A stretch of 64,000 bases of DNA from Mucilaginibacter polytrichastri. Its GTDB lineage: Bacteria; Bacteroidota; Bacteroidia; Sphingobacteriales; Sphingobacteriaceae. The stretch is taken from contig NZ_MPPL01000001.1 in assembly GCF_001911425.1 (NCBI RefSeq), positions 5,666,982-5,730,981 of the forward strand, in the 5' to 3' direction. Positions 33,685 to 42,933 of this stretch are shown piece by piece (position 1 is the stretch's first letter; every line of letters begins with the position of its first letter). Under the pieces are notes generated by a model. It searched no databases. It was given only the letters and a program-made list of their open reading frames with translations, and was not told the origin of the DNA. A program made the translations under genes and the position numbers.

Positions 33685-34941
33685 ATGGAACGCAGAAACT
33701 TTGTAAAAAACACAGCACTTGTTGCTTTAGGAGCGGTTTTGATCCGCCCTTTGAAGGTATTAGCAGAAAAAAAACCAAATGATATGAAAACAAATGAACA
33801 ATTAAAGGAAATGGAACTACCGGCAGGCATACGCGAACGGTATGTTCCCGGCGTCAATGGCTTGACCGTGCATGTACTGGAAGCCGGTTTTGAAACACCA
33901 AAACGCCCGGCTGTATTATTGCTGCACGGATTTCCGGAACTTGCCTACAGCTGGCGGAAAGTAATGCTGCCATTGGCAGCTGCGGGTTACCATGTGATTG
34001 CTTATGATCAGCGCGGCTATGGTCGCACGACGGGATGGGACAACTCTTATGATGGAAATTTTGCCTCTTTCAGGACTCATGAACTTTCCCGCGATGCCCT
34101 GGGTGTGGCGATGGCGATGGGACACGATGCTGTCCATACGATCATCGGACACGACGTGGGTGCGATAATAGCGTCTTATTGCGCGCTAGTCAGACCAGAT
34201 TTTTTCCGGTCTGTTGTGCTGCTAAGTTGCCCTTTCGGCGGTGTACCCCCTTTACCTTTTGGCGTTGTAACACAATCCGGACCGAATCTACAACCAACAG
34301 CACCTGCACAAGATCCTCTTGCATCATTACCAAGACCCAGTAAGGACAGTACGACTTATTTTTCCACACGCAGCGCAAATAATGATATGCTGAACTGCAA
34401 GCAGGGCCTGCACGATTTTCAGCGGGCTTACTTTCACGTTAAAAGTGCCGACTGGAGCCAGAATAAACCGTTTCCCCTTACTTCGGGCACGGCGGAAGAA
34501 TTCGCTAAACAGCCGATGTACTATGTTTTGGATCTTGATAAAACGATGCCGGAGGAAGTTGCTCCTTACATGCCATCGCAGCACGAAGTAGCCGCTTGTA
34601 AATGGCTCACGGATGCCGATCTTGATGTTTATATACATGAGTTTAAACGTACCGGTTTCCAGGGCGGATTAAACTGGTACCGTTGTACGACCAACGGATT
34701 AAACAGATCTGACCTCGAACTTTTTTCGGGTTACACTATAGATGTGCCTTCCTGCTTTATTTCAGGTGTGGCAGACTGGGCGACATTTCGCCCGCCCGGC
34801 GCATTGGAGCAGATGCAGCGCAAGGCCTGTACAAAAATGGAAAGCTTTCACATTATAGAAGGTGCGGGTCACTGGTTGCAGCAGGAGCAGCCTGAACAAG
34901 TTACAGGATTGGTAGTTGATTTTTTGAAAAACTTAAAATAG
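33685..34941 (+). CDS. Epoxide-hydrolase-like alpha/beta hydrolase, probable Tat substrate
   Basis: The N-terminus MERRNFVKNTALVALGAVLI fits a twin-arginine signal (RRxFxK followed by a hydrophobic stretch). The 418-residue hydrolase has HGFPE, YDQRGYGRT and the nucleophile elbow GHDVGA with Asp157, which points to an epoxide hydrolase or haloalkane dehalogenase mechanism rather than an esterase. Late Asp in GVADW and His396 in GAGHWLQQEQP complete the triad. It is probably repressed by the TetR protein upstream. Confidence 0.9.
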   Translation: MERRNFVKNTALVALGAVLIRPLKVLAEKKPNDMKTNEQLKEMELPAGIRERYVPGVNGLTVHVLEAGFETPKRPAVLLLHGFPELAYSWRKVMLPLAAAGYHVIAYDQRGYGRTTGWDNSYDGNFASFRTHELSRDALGVAMAMGHDAVHTIIGHDVGAIIASYCALVRPDFFRSVVLLSCPFGGVPPLPFGVVTQSGPNLQPTAPAQDPLASLPRPSKDSTTYFSTRSANNDMLNCKQGLHDFQRAYFHVKSADWSQNKPFPLTSGTAEEFAKQPMYYVLDLDKTMPEEVAPYMPSQHEVAACKWLTDADLDVYIHEFKRTGFQGGLNWYRCTTNGLNRSDLELFSGYTIDVPSCFISGVADWATFRPPGALEQMQRKACTKMESFHIIEGAGHWLQQEQPEQVTGLVVDFLKNLK

Positions 34942-34966
34942 AGGACATTTGATAATGGTATAAATC

Positions 34967-35002
34967 AGAGCCGATATGATGTTAAAAGATCGTATCGGCT
35001 CT
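34967..35002 (+). terminator. Terminator after epoxide-hydrolase-like gene
   Basis: AGAGCCGATA and TATCGGCTCT are perfect 10-bp arms around a 16-base loop, followed by TTTGATT. It ends the TetR-hydrolase block. Confidence 0.75.
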
Positions 35003-35119
35003 TTGATTGCCAAGATGGAATCAGCAAAAATAGCCACCGTTCGATTTGGAAACACAGATCCGAAAAACGATCCTGAGGTTGGACATAGTTCGCACCCCTA
35101 ATTAGAGCAATTGAAATAA

Positions 35120-35463
35120 ACGGTTGAAAGGTTACTTACGACCATTACGTATTTGTCAAAACTGAAAGAAATATATTAAAGTTGCGTTTAAGGATATTCT
35201 TTATATCGAGGGCCTGAAAGATTACGTTGTCATGCGGACAGAAGAAGGGAAAATTATCACCGCCATGAATCTTAAAACAATTCATGATCAGCTGCCCAAA
35301 TCACCTTTTATTAGGGTGAGCAAATCCTATGTAATAAACGTCCACCGCATCACCGCTATTGATAATGATTTCGTAACGATCAGAGAGGTAGAAGTCCCTA
35401 TAGGGGATATCTCAGAAAACCTTTTTTTGACGAATATGTGAAAAGGAAACTGATCGGCAGATA
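35120..35463 (+). pseudogene. Decayed LytTR response-regulator DNA-binding domain
   Basis: The core DILYIEGLKDYVVM through FIRVSKSYVINVHRI is a clear LytTR domain. Upstream, YVFVKTERNILK is readable only in another frame, one base short of the core. Downstream, a third frame gives FFDEYVKRKLIGR after a T run, the expected end. The receiver domain and start codon are missing. The longest open piece (35232-35441) has 69 codons. A partner histidine kinase is not nearby. Confidence 0.75.
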
Positions 35464-35611
35464 ATCTCCGCATCAGGCAGCGCTGCCGCTAAAGAGTGGC
35501 CCAGTCATATTAAGAACTGGGGGCATTGTGACTATTGTGCATGGTAAACAGGAATGAAACTGCAATTTGCAACAAAATCATTATCATATCTTTACCTTTC
35601 TTCCTCAAAAA

Positions 35612-36379
35612 ATGCAAAGCACCAATAGTATAGCCGACAGTGGTATTGAATACAAAATTGCCAAACCGTCTACGGAACTATCCGACTTTGTAGAAAGTTT
35701 TTGGATGATAGAAAATACATCAGCTATACCACATGAAGCAGTTGGCTTACCTGACGGCAGGTTTGATATCATTTTTTCCTATTCACAGAACGAGCCTTTC
35801 GATGCAATGCTGATGGGTTTAGGAACAGAAGCGGTACAACAGTCCATTCCGCCTAAAATTGTAATGTTTGCAATCAGTTTTAAATTGCTTGCAATCGAAT
35901 ATTTGTTGGCGATGAAAGCGGCTTCACGACCTAACAATGCTTATGCTTTACCAACTGAATTTTGGGGAATAAAAAAAAGTGATCTGAATGATTTTGAAGG
36001 CTTTTGCGAAAAAGTGTCTGAAAAAATGCTTTTACAAAAAAAAGCAAACATTGACAGCAGAAAACAAAAATTATTTGACTTGATTTATTCTTCTCGTGGT
36101 TCTTTATCTGTAAAAGAATTATCAGAAAAAGTTTTTTGGAACAGCCGACAAATCAATCGTTATTTCAATGAGCAGTTTGGAATTTCATTAAAGACATATT
36201 GCAACATCCTTCGTTTCAAAACTTCGCTGCATCACATCAAAGAAGGGAAACTATTTCCCGAACTAAATTTTGCCGACCAAAACCACTTTATCCGAGAAGT
36301 GAAACGGATGGCAGGCGTAACGCCAAAAGAACTTTCAAAAAACAAAAACGACCGATTTATTCTATTATCTGCCATTTAG
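35612..36379 (+). CDS. AraC-family transcriptional regulator
   Basis: I take the ATG at 35612 (MQSTNSIADSGIEYKIAKP) as start. The 255-residue protein has the N-terminal domain common in Bacteroidota AraC proteins (LSDFVESFWMIEN ... GLPDGRFDIIFSY) and a C-terminal AraC half (VKELSEKVFWNSRQINRYFNEQFG ... FADQNHFIREVKRMAGVTPKEL). It lies 38 bp upstream of a flavin monooxygenase gene that it probably regulates. Lower GC than most neighbours hints at separate acquisition. Confidence 0.88.
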   Translation: MQSTNSIADSGIEYKIAKPSTELSDFVESFWMIENTSAIPHEAVGLPDGRFDIIFSYSQNEPFDAMLMGLGTEAVQQSIPPKIVMFAISFKLLAIEYLLAMKAASRPNNAYALPTEFWGIKKSDLNDFEGFCEKVSEKMLLQKKANIDSRKQKLFDLIYSSRGSLSVKELSEKVFWNSRQINRYFNEQFGISLKTYCNILRFKTSLHHIKEGKLFPELNFADQNHFIREVKRMAGVTPKELSKNKNDRFILLSAI

Positions 36380-36417
36380 CTTACCCACTTTTGCATCGTA
36401 ATTAAAAATTCAATACG

Positions 36418-37569
36418 ATGTTACAAAATACTGACAAAGTTATAATTGTAGGCGCGGGTATAGCTGGATTAAGTTTGGCTATTCAGCTTGCTGAAAACAA
36501 AATAGCTTGTATCCTCCTCGAAGAAAAGCACAATTTCAATGGTGTTACAAGTGGAGTTAGAATTTCCACGCAAGGCGTAAGTATATTGGAAAAAATGAAG
36601 ATCAGTGGTGTGGGTAAGCCTACACAGCGGACGATTATGCACTATGGAAATATCGTTGCGGACTTTGCTTTGAGTAATCCTCCGGGAGCAAGCCCGGCAA
36701 TCATGGTAACAAGATTGGCCGTCTATGAAAAGTTATTGGAGAAAGCGAAGTTGCTGGAGATTGAGTTGATTACTGGTTTCAAATTGTTAAATGCAATAGA
36801 ACATCCCGATGGCATTGAAGTCATCTCTGAAAAAGGTCAGAAAGTGACAGGCCGGTTGTTCGTCGGTGCAGATGGAGTAGGATCGACAGTAAGAAAAATA
36901 TTGAATCCGGATCAACCATCAAGTAAGGCTTATGCCGGCTATTTAGGCGTTGGGTTAATAACACAAAGCGATTTGCAGATTGAAATGTCCCTTTACGAAC
37001 ATCCAGGTAATCATGTTGGTGTTGCCTCAATTGGGAAGATGAGTGCCAGTGATGTTAATAATAATGTCTTCTTATGGAGTCACCTTTATATGACAGAGCA
37101 GGAAGCTAAAGAAATGACAAACGAAAAGGTTATGAAGATGCTTGAAGTTAAGTCGCAAGGCTGGAGTTTAGAATTGAGAAAGCTATTTGAAATGTGCAAG
37201 ACGGATTCTAAATCCATCATTGCTCACGGTCCAGTATACAATGGAAAAGTACCGTCCTCCTGGTTTAGCAAAAATATGATTTTAATTGGCGACGCGGCCC
37301 ACCCCTACGGTCCAGGGGGGCAGGGAATTAGTATGGCTTTGAAAGATGCTGAAGCGTTGTGCGAAATGCTTCTTTCCGGAAACTTGAGCGAGGAAAAAAT
37401 GACAACATTTCAAAAAAATCGTGCGGAAGAAGCTAAAAAGCTTGGCGAAAGTGCCGAAAAAAGGAATAAACCTGAAAAGCAAATCAAATCTCGTTGGGGC
37501 ATCTTTTTCAGCGGTGTCGTTATGAAGTTTTATCATTTTTTCAATCGAGGAGTTTTAAAATCTTTTTGA
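36418..37569 (+). CDS. FAD-dependent monooxygenase (TetX/PHBH-like)
   Basis: A 383-residue class A flavoprotein monooxygenase. GAGIAGLSLAIQLAENK is the dinucleotide motif, GADGVGSTVRKIL the DG motif and LIGDAAHPYGPGGQGISMALKDAEAL the second FAD motif. The overall form matches TetX/kynurenine-monooxygenase-like enzymes. The substrate is unknown; tetracycline inactivation should not be assumed. It follows the AraC gene on the same strand. The 176 bp downstream hold nothing recognisable. Confidence 0.9.
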   Translation: MLQNTDKVIIVGAGIAGLSLAIQLAENKIACILLEEKHNFNGVTSGVRISTQGVSILEKMKISGVGKPTQRTIMHYGNIVADFALSNPPGASPAIMVTRLAVYEKLLEKAKLLEIELITGFKLLNAIEHPDGIEVISEKGQKVTGRLFVGADGVGSTVRKILNPDQPSSKAYAGYLGVGLITQSDLQIEMSLYEHPGNHVGVASIGKMSASDVNNNVFLWSHLYMTEQEAKEMTNEKVMKMLEVKSQGWSLELRKLFEMCKTDSKSIIAHGPVYNGKVPSSWFSKNMILIGDAAHPYGPGGQGISMALKDAEALCEMLLSGNLSEEKMTTFQKNRAEEAKKLGESAEKRNKPEKQIKSRWGIFFSGVVMKFYHFFNRGVLKSF

Positions 37570-37745
37570 GTAGCCATCATAGGTTACACCCAGCATTTTA
37601 AATATTCTCTTGGAGTATTTATCTCTACACTTCTTATTTAACCTAATATTTGAATACCGCGAATTTTTAAAAAGGCACTGCGAGACACTCCATTATTTAT
37701 TTAGCAAATAAGGTATTAGATTCTATTCCCCATCAACCTAACTTG

Positions 37746-38498
37746 TTACCGCATACCACCAGATGCATTTATTCTTTCTCCGGTTACCCAGCCGGATGCA
37801 TCTGAAGCTAAAAATACAACAACCTTGGCTATATCCTCTGGAGTTCCTAATCGTCCAAGCGGAATCATTTTCGTGATATCCATCGAAACGCTACTTTGGT
37901 TCTTTTTCATTTCTTTCGAGCCTTCCGTAATCGTCGGTCCGGGAGCAACTGTGTTAACCCTGATATTACGGGCCGCAAGTTCCTTTGCAAAGGCCATTGT
38001 CAGCGTGTCTACAGCCGCCTTTGTAGCACTATATAAACTACCGTTTATATTCGGACTGTGACTAAGTGTAGCACCAATATTAATGATATTACCGCCAGCA
38101 ACTGGAAAATGATGTAAAGCTTCTTTAGTAGTGAGAAAGACGCTAAGTACATTTGTGTTAAAGAATTGTTGAAATCTTGCAACCTCAAATTCTTCTATAG
38201 GATTAAATTTATAAATTCCGGCATTATTAACTATGATGTCTATTGGTCCAAAATGTTCTTTGGTAACCGCAAACATATTTTTCACGTCTTTTTCATTACT
38301 TGCATCCCCTTTTATCACTATAGCTTTGCCTCCGGCATCAACTATTTCCGCCATTATTTTATTTGCATCATCTTCGCTGCTTGCATAATTTACTGCTACC
38401 GCTACTCCCTCTAAAGCCAATGCTCTGGCAATAGCTGCACCGATTCCTTTAGAACCGCCTGTAACGATAGCGGTTTTATTTTTCAAATTAAGTTCCAT
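37746..38498 (-). CDS. SDR-family oxidoreductase (FabG-like)
   Basis: The 250-residue classical SDR has TGGSKGIGAAIARALA, DASNEKDV, NNAGIYKF, the catalytic Ser in NIGATLSHS, YSATKAAVD and the C-terminal GWVTGERINASGGMR. It reduces a keto or oxidises a hydroxy group with NAD(P)H; the substrate is unknown. It is divergent from an HxlR regulator (38606), its probable controller. Confidence 0.93.
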   Translation of the reverse strand: MELNLKNKTAIVTGGSKGIGAAIARALALEGVAVAVNYASSEDDANKIMAEIVDAGGKAIVIKGDASNEKDVKNMFAVTKEHFGPIDIIVNNAGIYKFNPIEEFEVARFQQFFNTNVLSVFLTTKEALHHFPVAGGNIINIGATLSHSPNINGSLYSATKAAVDTLTMAFAKELAARNIRVNTVAPGPTITEGSKEMKKNQSSVSMDITKMIPLGRLGTPEDIAKVVVFLASDASGWVTGERINASGGMR

Positions 38499-38557
38499 TG
38501 TTCTTTTAAATTTATTTGTTTGGCAAATTTAAGTAGGGCTTTTTTAAGTCTGCTATT

Positions 38558-38593
38558 AGTTACTTGATAGTAAGTAGTTATCTTTGAGTAACT
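38558..38593. promoter_or_regulatory. Inverted repeats in SDR/hxlR divergent promoter
   Basis: AGTTACT (38558-38564) and AGTAACT (38587-38593) are inverted copies with a related AGTAGTTATC between them. The cluster sits just before the HxlR start and is a candidate operator for both genes. Confidence 0.45.
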
Positions 38594-38605
38594 ATCTGTT
38601 TAGCT

Positions 38606-38974
38606 ATGAATAAAAGAAGTGATAAACCAGAAACGCCTTTATACAGAAGCCATTTAATTCCGGTACATGACACTGTTGAATTATTGAGCGGAAAGTGGAA
38701 AATAGAGATCATTTGCAGTCTTACTTTTGGTAAGAAATTTTTCATGGAACTTAAAAGAGATGTAATAGGCATATCACCCAGGATGCTTTCTAAAGAATTA
38801 CAGGAACTTGAAGTGAATGGAATAATTACACGGTTACCGCTTGCGACCAAACCGATAACCGTTAGTTACGAATTGTCGGAGTATGGTAAAACGCTCGTTC
38901 CTGTTATCCATATCATGGGTGCATGGGGGCGTAACCACCGAAAAAAAATCATCGGCTCTTTGAAAGTTAATTAG
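38606..38974 (+). CDS. HxlR-family transcriptional regulator
   Basis: A 122-residue winged-helix protein: VELLSGKWKIEIICSLTFG, FMELKRDVIGISPRMLSKELQELEVNGIITR and VSYELSEYGKTLVPVI. It is close to the HxlR at 26062 (both have the SKELQELE-NG-I core). It is divergent from the SDR gene and convergent with a third HxlR gene, whose stop is only 6 bp away. Confidence 0.92.
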   Translation: MNKRSDKPETPLYRSHLIPVHDTVELLSGKWKIEIICSLTFGKKFFMELKRDVIGISPRMLSKELQELEVNGIITRLPLATKPITVSYELSEYGKTLVPVIHIMGAWGRNHRKKIIGSLKVN

Positions 38975-38980
38975 GTGTTG

Positions 38981-39400
38981 CTAAAGACTAACATATCCGT
39001 CATAGACAGCACTGAGATCGTCCTTCCATTCCTTTGTCCAATTCAACAGGGCCATCACAGGGTCAGCGATACTTTTACCAAAATCAGTTAACCAGTACTC
39101 TACCTTTGGAGGGACCTCCGGATACACTTTACGCCCGATCATTTTATATTTCAGCAATTTCTTTAATGTTTCGGTCAGCATTTTGGGCGAAATCCCGGGA
39201 ATTTCCCGCTGAAAGTCACTATTTCTTTTTTTGCCGTGCATCAGCGCACCGAGTACCAGCAATGTCCATTTGTTTCCCAGGATAGCGTAGGACTGGTGCA
39301 AAACACAAAAATCATCTTTATTACTCTCATCCAATAAGGCGAGACGTAAATTTTCAAAATTGTTTATTTTTTTTTGTGGTTCAGTTGTGTTATTTCCCAT
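38981..39400 (-). CDS. HxlR-family transcriptional regulator
   Basis: A 139-residue HxlR protein with CVLHQSYAILGNKWTLLVLGAL, DFQREIPGISPKMLTETLKKLLKYKMI and VEYWLTDFGKSIADPV. The N-terminal Cys (DDFCVLHQ) could be a redox sensor. It is divergent from the ketopantoate-reductase-like gene at 39557, the likely target, across a 156-bp gap. Confidence 0.92.
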   Translation of the reverse strand: MGNNTTEPQKKINNFENLRLALLDESNKDDFCVLHQSYAILGNKWTLLVLGALMHGKKRNSDFQREIPGISPKMLTETLKKLLKYKMIGRKVYPEVPPKVEYWLTDFGKSIADPVMALLNWTKEWKDDLSAVYDGYVSL

Positions 39401-39556
39401 TTCTTACGCAAAAGTGCCTATTAGACCCAAAAGTGCCCTCTTGCAAAGATAGCTATTTGCAAATACTTTTACGCCTCACCCTTAAGGTGTGCAAGTCTTG
39501 GAAAACCTGTTTTCCGAGTATTTTATAAGACTGCTCATAAAAAGACAAGAAGAAAT

Positions 39557-40504
39557 ATGAAAATATTAATGTTTGGACGAGGCGTGATTACAACGCAATA
39601 TGGTTGGGCTTTCGCAAAGGCCGGGCATCAGGTAGAGTTTTACGTAAGGCCTGGGAAAGCTGCAATTTACGGACCTGAACTTCCGTTAGAATTGCTGGAT
39701 GCACGCAAAAAGATCACAGGTGATTTAATTAAAGAAACGGCACAATTAACGTTACGGGAGGACATTCCGGATAACCATGATTTTGATCTTATCATACTTA
39801 GTGTACAACATTATCAGTTTGCCGAGGCGGTATCTTTCCTTGGTCCAAAAATTGGCAATGCTACATTATTGATTTTTAATAATTTCTGGAAAGATCCCCT
39901 GGAAATTACAAATGCCCTTCCTTTTAACCAGCTGGCATGGGGCTTTCCGCAATCAGGCGGGGGATTTGACCAAGCAGGCACGTTGAAGGGTGCGCTGTTT
40001 GCAGACGTGCATTTTGGTACCTTTGGTACCGAGCCCACAGATCGTGAAATTGCTGTCAGGAACCTTTTCAGCAGTGCCGGTTTTAAACCGATTGAACATA
40101 AAGATTTTAAAGGATGGCTCTACATACATTTCGCGGTGGAAGCAGGTTTGTTCGCTGAAGTTTTAAAAATAGGTTCTGTAGCGGAAGTGATCAGGTCGCA
40201 CAAGCATGTCAAAAATGCTATTATGAATGTAAGAGAGCTTCTGCCCGTTGTAGCGGCGCGCGGAATAATTTTGGATAACAATAAAGACGACTTCAGCTTT
40301 TACCTCCGCCCGGCCTGGCTTGCCAGCTTTTTGCTTCGTATGCTGACAAAGATAAGTCCCCCGTTACGCTTTTTTATGCTCAGCCATAATAATCCAAAGG
40401 AGATCAGATCTTACTGCCAGGACGTACTGGCAGAGGCTCGCCGATTGGGCCTGGAAGTTCCCAGATTGGAATCCATTGCCAACAAGTTACAAGCAGTTGA
40501 CTGA
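39557..40504 (+). CDS. Ketopantoate-reductase-like protein (PanE/ApbA family)
   Basis: The 315-residue protein has an N-terminal Rossmann fold (MKILMFGRGVITTQYGWAFAKAGHQVEFYVRPG), LIILSVQHYQ and an ApbA-like C-terminal helical domain ending YCQDVLAEARRLGLEVPRLE. It probably reduces a 2-oxo acid with NADPH; given its accessory setting it is unlikely to be the housekeeping PanE. It is likely controlled by the divergent HxlR gene. Confidence 0.82.
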   Translation: MKILMFGRGVITTQYGWAFAKAGHQVEFYVRPGKAAIYGPELPLELLDARKKITGDLIKETAQLTLREDIPDNHDFDLIILSVQHYQFAEAVSFLGPKIGNATLLIFNNFWKDPLEITNALPFNQLAWGFPQSGGGFDQAGTLKGALFADVHFGTFGTEPTDREIAVRNLFSSAGFKPIEHKDFKGWLYIHFAVEAGLFAEVLKIGSVAEVIRSHKHVKNAIMNVRELLPVVAARGIILDNNKDDFSFYLRPAWLASFLLRMLTKISPPLRFFMLSHNNPKEIRSYCQDVLAEARRLGLEVPRLESIANKLQAVD

Positions 40505-40678
40505 TTCCAACAGGATAACAAGAATTAAAATTAGCTAATTTAAATCCTGCTGAAAATATCGAAATTGTGCTTTCTTAAGCACCGTACAAGATATTTTGTC
40601 ATTAATGTATCATTGTATTAAATTTTTAATTACGATGCAAATTGGGCTAAGTGCTATGTCTGACATGATTTCATGCAT

Positions 40679-40818
40679 CTAAAGCTTTCTACTGCTGAAG
40701 GAATGTTCGCATATCATTTTACGGTGCCACAAAATATATCGCGAGCTATCTGGGAATTACTACTGCGCGCCTCAGCAGAATAAAAACTAAGATCGTATTC
40801 AGCCGCGCACATTTTGAA
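40679..40818 (+). pseudogene. Decayed C-terminus of a Crp/Fnr regulator
   Basis: YIASYLGITTARLSRIKTKIVFSRAHF matches the end of the Crp/Fnr protein encoded at 31462-32046, and a VPQN just upstream is in another frame, so a short deletion has broken it. The DNA following the remnant also resembles that beyond the intact gene, including the palindrome. 40839-41117 contains no supportable gene. Confidence 0.8.
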
Positions 40819-40823
40819 TTAAT

Positions 40824-40835
40824 TAACATATGTTA
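40824..40835. promoter_or_regulatory. TAACATATGTTA palindrome, copy 3
   Basis: Twelve-bp core of the palindrome seen at 31444 and 32187, followed by TCG as in those. It is directly behind the Crp/Fnr remnant, in the same relative place as behind the intact gene. Confidence 0.55.
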
Positions 40836-41117
40836 TCGTGCTTGTTGTACAGGCCCTCCACCTTTGTTTTCATATCCATTAATGAACGTTGACGATTAAA
40901 GAAATTCATCCTCTGTCTTCTTGTGCGGTCTTTTACACAGAAAAAGTAAAAAGTGGACAAATCAACAGAGCCGACGTCCTCATGGGTATATAAATAATTA
41001 TTCGGTAACATTTTTTAGTGATATTCCTCTTTGGTGTCAACGACTTACGGCGATCATCGTCTTCATGGTCAAATCGCTGACTGAGAAGGTTACAAAAACT
41101 TAAACCTAAACTAGACT

Positions 41118-41795
41118 ATGAGTAATAAAGAAGAAATAAAACGCAAATTGATTTGGGCTGTCGGTGAAGTCTTTAAAACTAAGGGCTTCGCGGGATTGAA
41201 AATCAGCAGGATCGCCCGCTGCGCAGAAGTAGATCGTAAATACGTTTATAGATATTTTGAGGGAGGACTTAATGGCCTTATCGAGGCTTATGTGACCGAA
41301 CATGATTATTGGATGGCCTTTAAGGACGTATTAAACGAAGTTGCTGAAGAAAATGGTGGAAAAAACGTGCGGGGGTTGATTGTGGCTATCCTGCAAAATC
41401 AATTCCGTTATTTTTATTCCGAAAAAGATATGCAGCGTTTAATCCTGTTGGAAATAACAGAGGACAATCAGATGATGCGAAGCATTCATAATGCCAGGGA
41501 AGCACAGGGACAAAGGTTCCTGGCACTTGCTGATCCTTATTTTGAAGGTACAAGTATAGATATTAGGGGAATCGCCGCTTTGCTTGTAAGCGGAATTTAT
41601 TATACCGTTCTGCATGCGCGTTTCAATGGAGGAATGATCAGTGATATCGATATCAATACAGAGTCCGGCCAGGATAATATTTTGAAGGCCCTTGAACAAA
41701 TTGTTGGCTGGGCATTTGAAGGAGCGCAAAAAGAAAAATCGCTGAAAGCCGGTTCTAATGAGGCCGGTGAAATTAGTGATCCAACGGAAGGGTAA
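41118..41795 (+). CDS. TetR-family transcriptional regulator
   Basis: A 225-residue protein with an N-terminal TetR helix-turn-helix (GFAGLKISRIARCAEVDRKYVYRYFEG) and a helical ligand-binding domain. The tail (KSLKAGSNEAGEISDPTEG) is polar and unstructured. No enzyme gene is directly beside it; upstream is the Crp remnant, downstream a convergent exported protein. The target is unknown. Confidence 0.88.
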   Translation: MSNKEEIKRKLIWAVGEVFKTKGFAGLKISRIARCAEVDRKYVYRYFEGGLNGLIEAYVTEHDYWMAFKDVLNEVAEENGGKNVRGLIVAILQNQFRYFYSEKDMQRLILLEITEDNQMMRSIHNAREAQGQRFLALADPYFEGTSIDIRGIAALLVSGIYYTVLHARFNGGMISDIDINTESGQDNILKALEQIVGWAFEGAQKEKSLKAGSNEAGEISDPTEG

Positions 41796-41876
41796 CGTTA
41801 TGATTACTAATAGGAACAGCGGTGAAATTTGAATATTACGGGACGTGGGAAGATGTTTTCAATAGTCTATCACTTC

Positions 41877-42422
41877 TTACTTCACCATTAACCGATGGTA
41901 AGCATAGGCGTTACCTTTGTCGATTGTTTCGAGTTCCGCATACTCACGGTTAGCCAAACCTTTATAATAATCGAACTTCTTTTTCCGTGCAGCTAATTGA
42001 GCGGCATTGAAACGCCATACTTCTATGGGAGCATACCTGTTGGTTAGTTCTTTGCAGATCTGCGCTTTCAATACTTTGAGATTAAAACTTTTCATTTGCA
42101 GACTATCCGCCATGTCGGCCATTTTTCTGGCCGCTATTAAATGGTCCGTCGCGACGTTACTACCCAAATCAGGTTTTACCACGAAACTGTTAAACTGCAG
42201 GTAAAGCAGTGCCCGGTAAAATAAGCTCGTTGTATCCTTTGGATCTGACATTAGCTTTTTGTCGAGGCTGTCTGTGAGTAGCGCGTATTTTTTTTCAGTT
42301 GGTGAAAAATCATCCAGTGATATTAAACCGTCTACTACTTGGATCTTTGGCTGCGCGGAAACACCGCCTGCTACCATAAATAAAACGAAAACAAATGACA
42401 TTAAAATTTGACCTGGTTTCAT
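41877..42422 (-). CDS. Exported hypothetical protein
   Basis: A signal peptide (MKPGQILMSFVFVLFMVAGGVSA, cut before QPK) leads a 158-residue helical, Ala/Leu/Lys-rich mature domain that looks TPR-like (TSLFYRALLYLQF, DHLIAARKMADMADSLQ). I do not recognise a named family. It is probably periplasmic. It is transcribed towards the TetR gene. Confidence 0.6.
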   Translation of the reverse strand: MKPGQILMSFVFVLFMVAGGVSAQPKIQVVDGLISLDDFSPTEKKYALLTDSLDKKLMSDPKDTTSLFYRALLYLQFNSFVVKPDLGSNVATDHLIAARKMADMADSLQMKSFNLKVLKAQICKELTNRYAPIEVWRFNAAQLAARKKKFDYYKGLANREYAELETIDKGNAYAYHRLMVK

Positions 42423-42545
42423 AAGGCTTGTTTTACTTCAACATGATTACCTATAAATACAAAGGAAAGTGTATTAAATCAGAAAAGTTGGGACATTGCC
42501 CCAATAATTTTACTTGGGAATTCTATTCTGGCAAATCAGGCGAGG

Positions 42546-42806
42546 CTACTTCAGTAAGTCCTTGCATTGTTCCACTGCATCAGCCTGTCCGAATAAATCG
42601 TTGGTCAGCTGCATGATACTATTCTTAAATTTTAATGCTGCGGCCTGTTGTTCTGGGTCCAGTTTTTCTGCGGCAGAGGTGAAATTGCGGTCGAAGAAAT
42701 CATTTAATTCTTCTTGAAACTGGCTGTACGGGACTTCGTTAAACCTCTTCATGATGGCCGTTAGGGATGAGAAGTCAGGCTGGTCCGAATGCATTTTAGA
42801 TTCCAT
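42546..42806 (-). CDS. Small hypothetical protein
   Basis: An 86-residue acidic, helical protein without signal or membrane segment. Codon use looks normal and it starts with ATG (MESKMHSDQPDF). No family recognised. Confidence 0.45.
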   Translation of the reverse strand: MESKMHSDQPDFSSLTAIMKRFNEVPYSQFQEELNDFFDRNFTSAAEKLDPEQQAAALKFKNSIMQLTNDLFGQADAVEQCKDLLK

Positions 42807-42933
42807 AGTGTGCGTTAAAATTAAACGATTTAAAAAATAGAGAATTTATCTATAAATATAGAGTTAAAACACTCAAATGCGATTATTTTATCAATAATGC
42901 AGAGGACAGAATACTTTTAGCGAAAATTAAAGT

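Noticed and set aside
36418..37569. Tetracycline-inactivating TetX
   Set aside because: The protein has the general flavin monooxygenase motifs only; these do not identify tetracycline as substrate.
39557..40504. Housekeeping panE
   Set aside because: Similarity is to the wide ketopantoate-reductase-like family; an accessory setting with an HxlR regulator argues against assigning pantothenate synthesis.
40823..41103. Two short overlapping frames on opposite strands
   Set aside because: Neither shows a recognisable domain or ribosome site; the DNA is the tail of the Crp/Fnr remnant and intergenic sequence.
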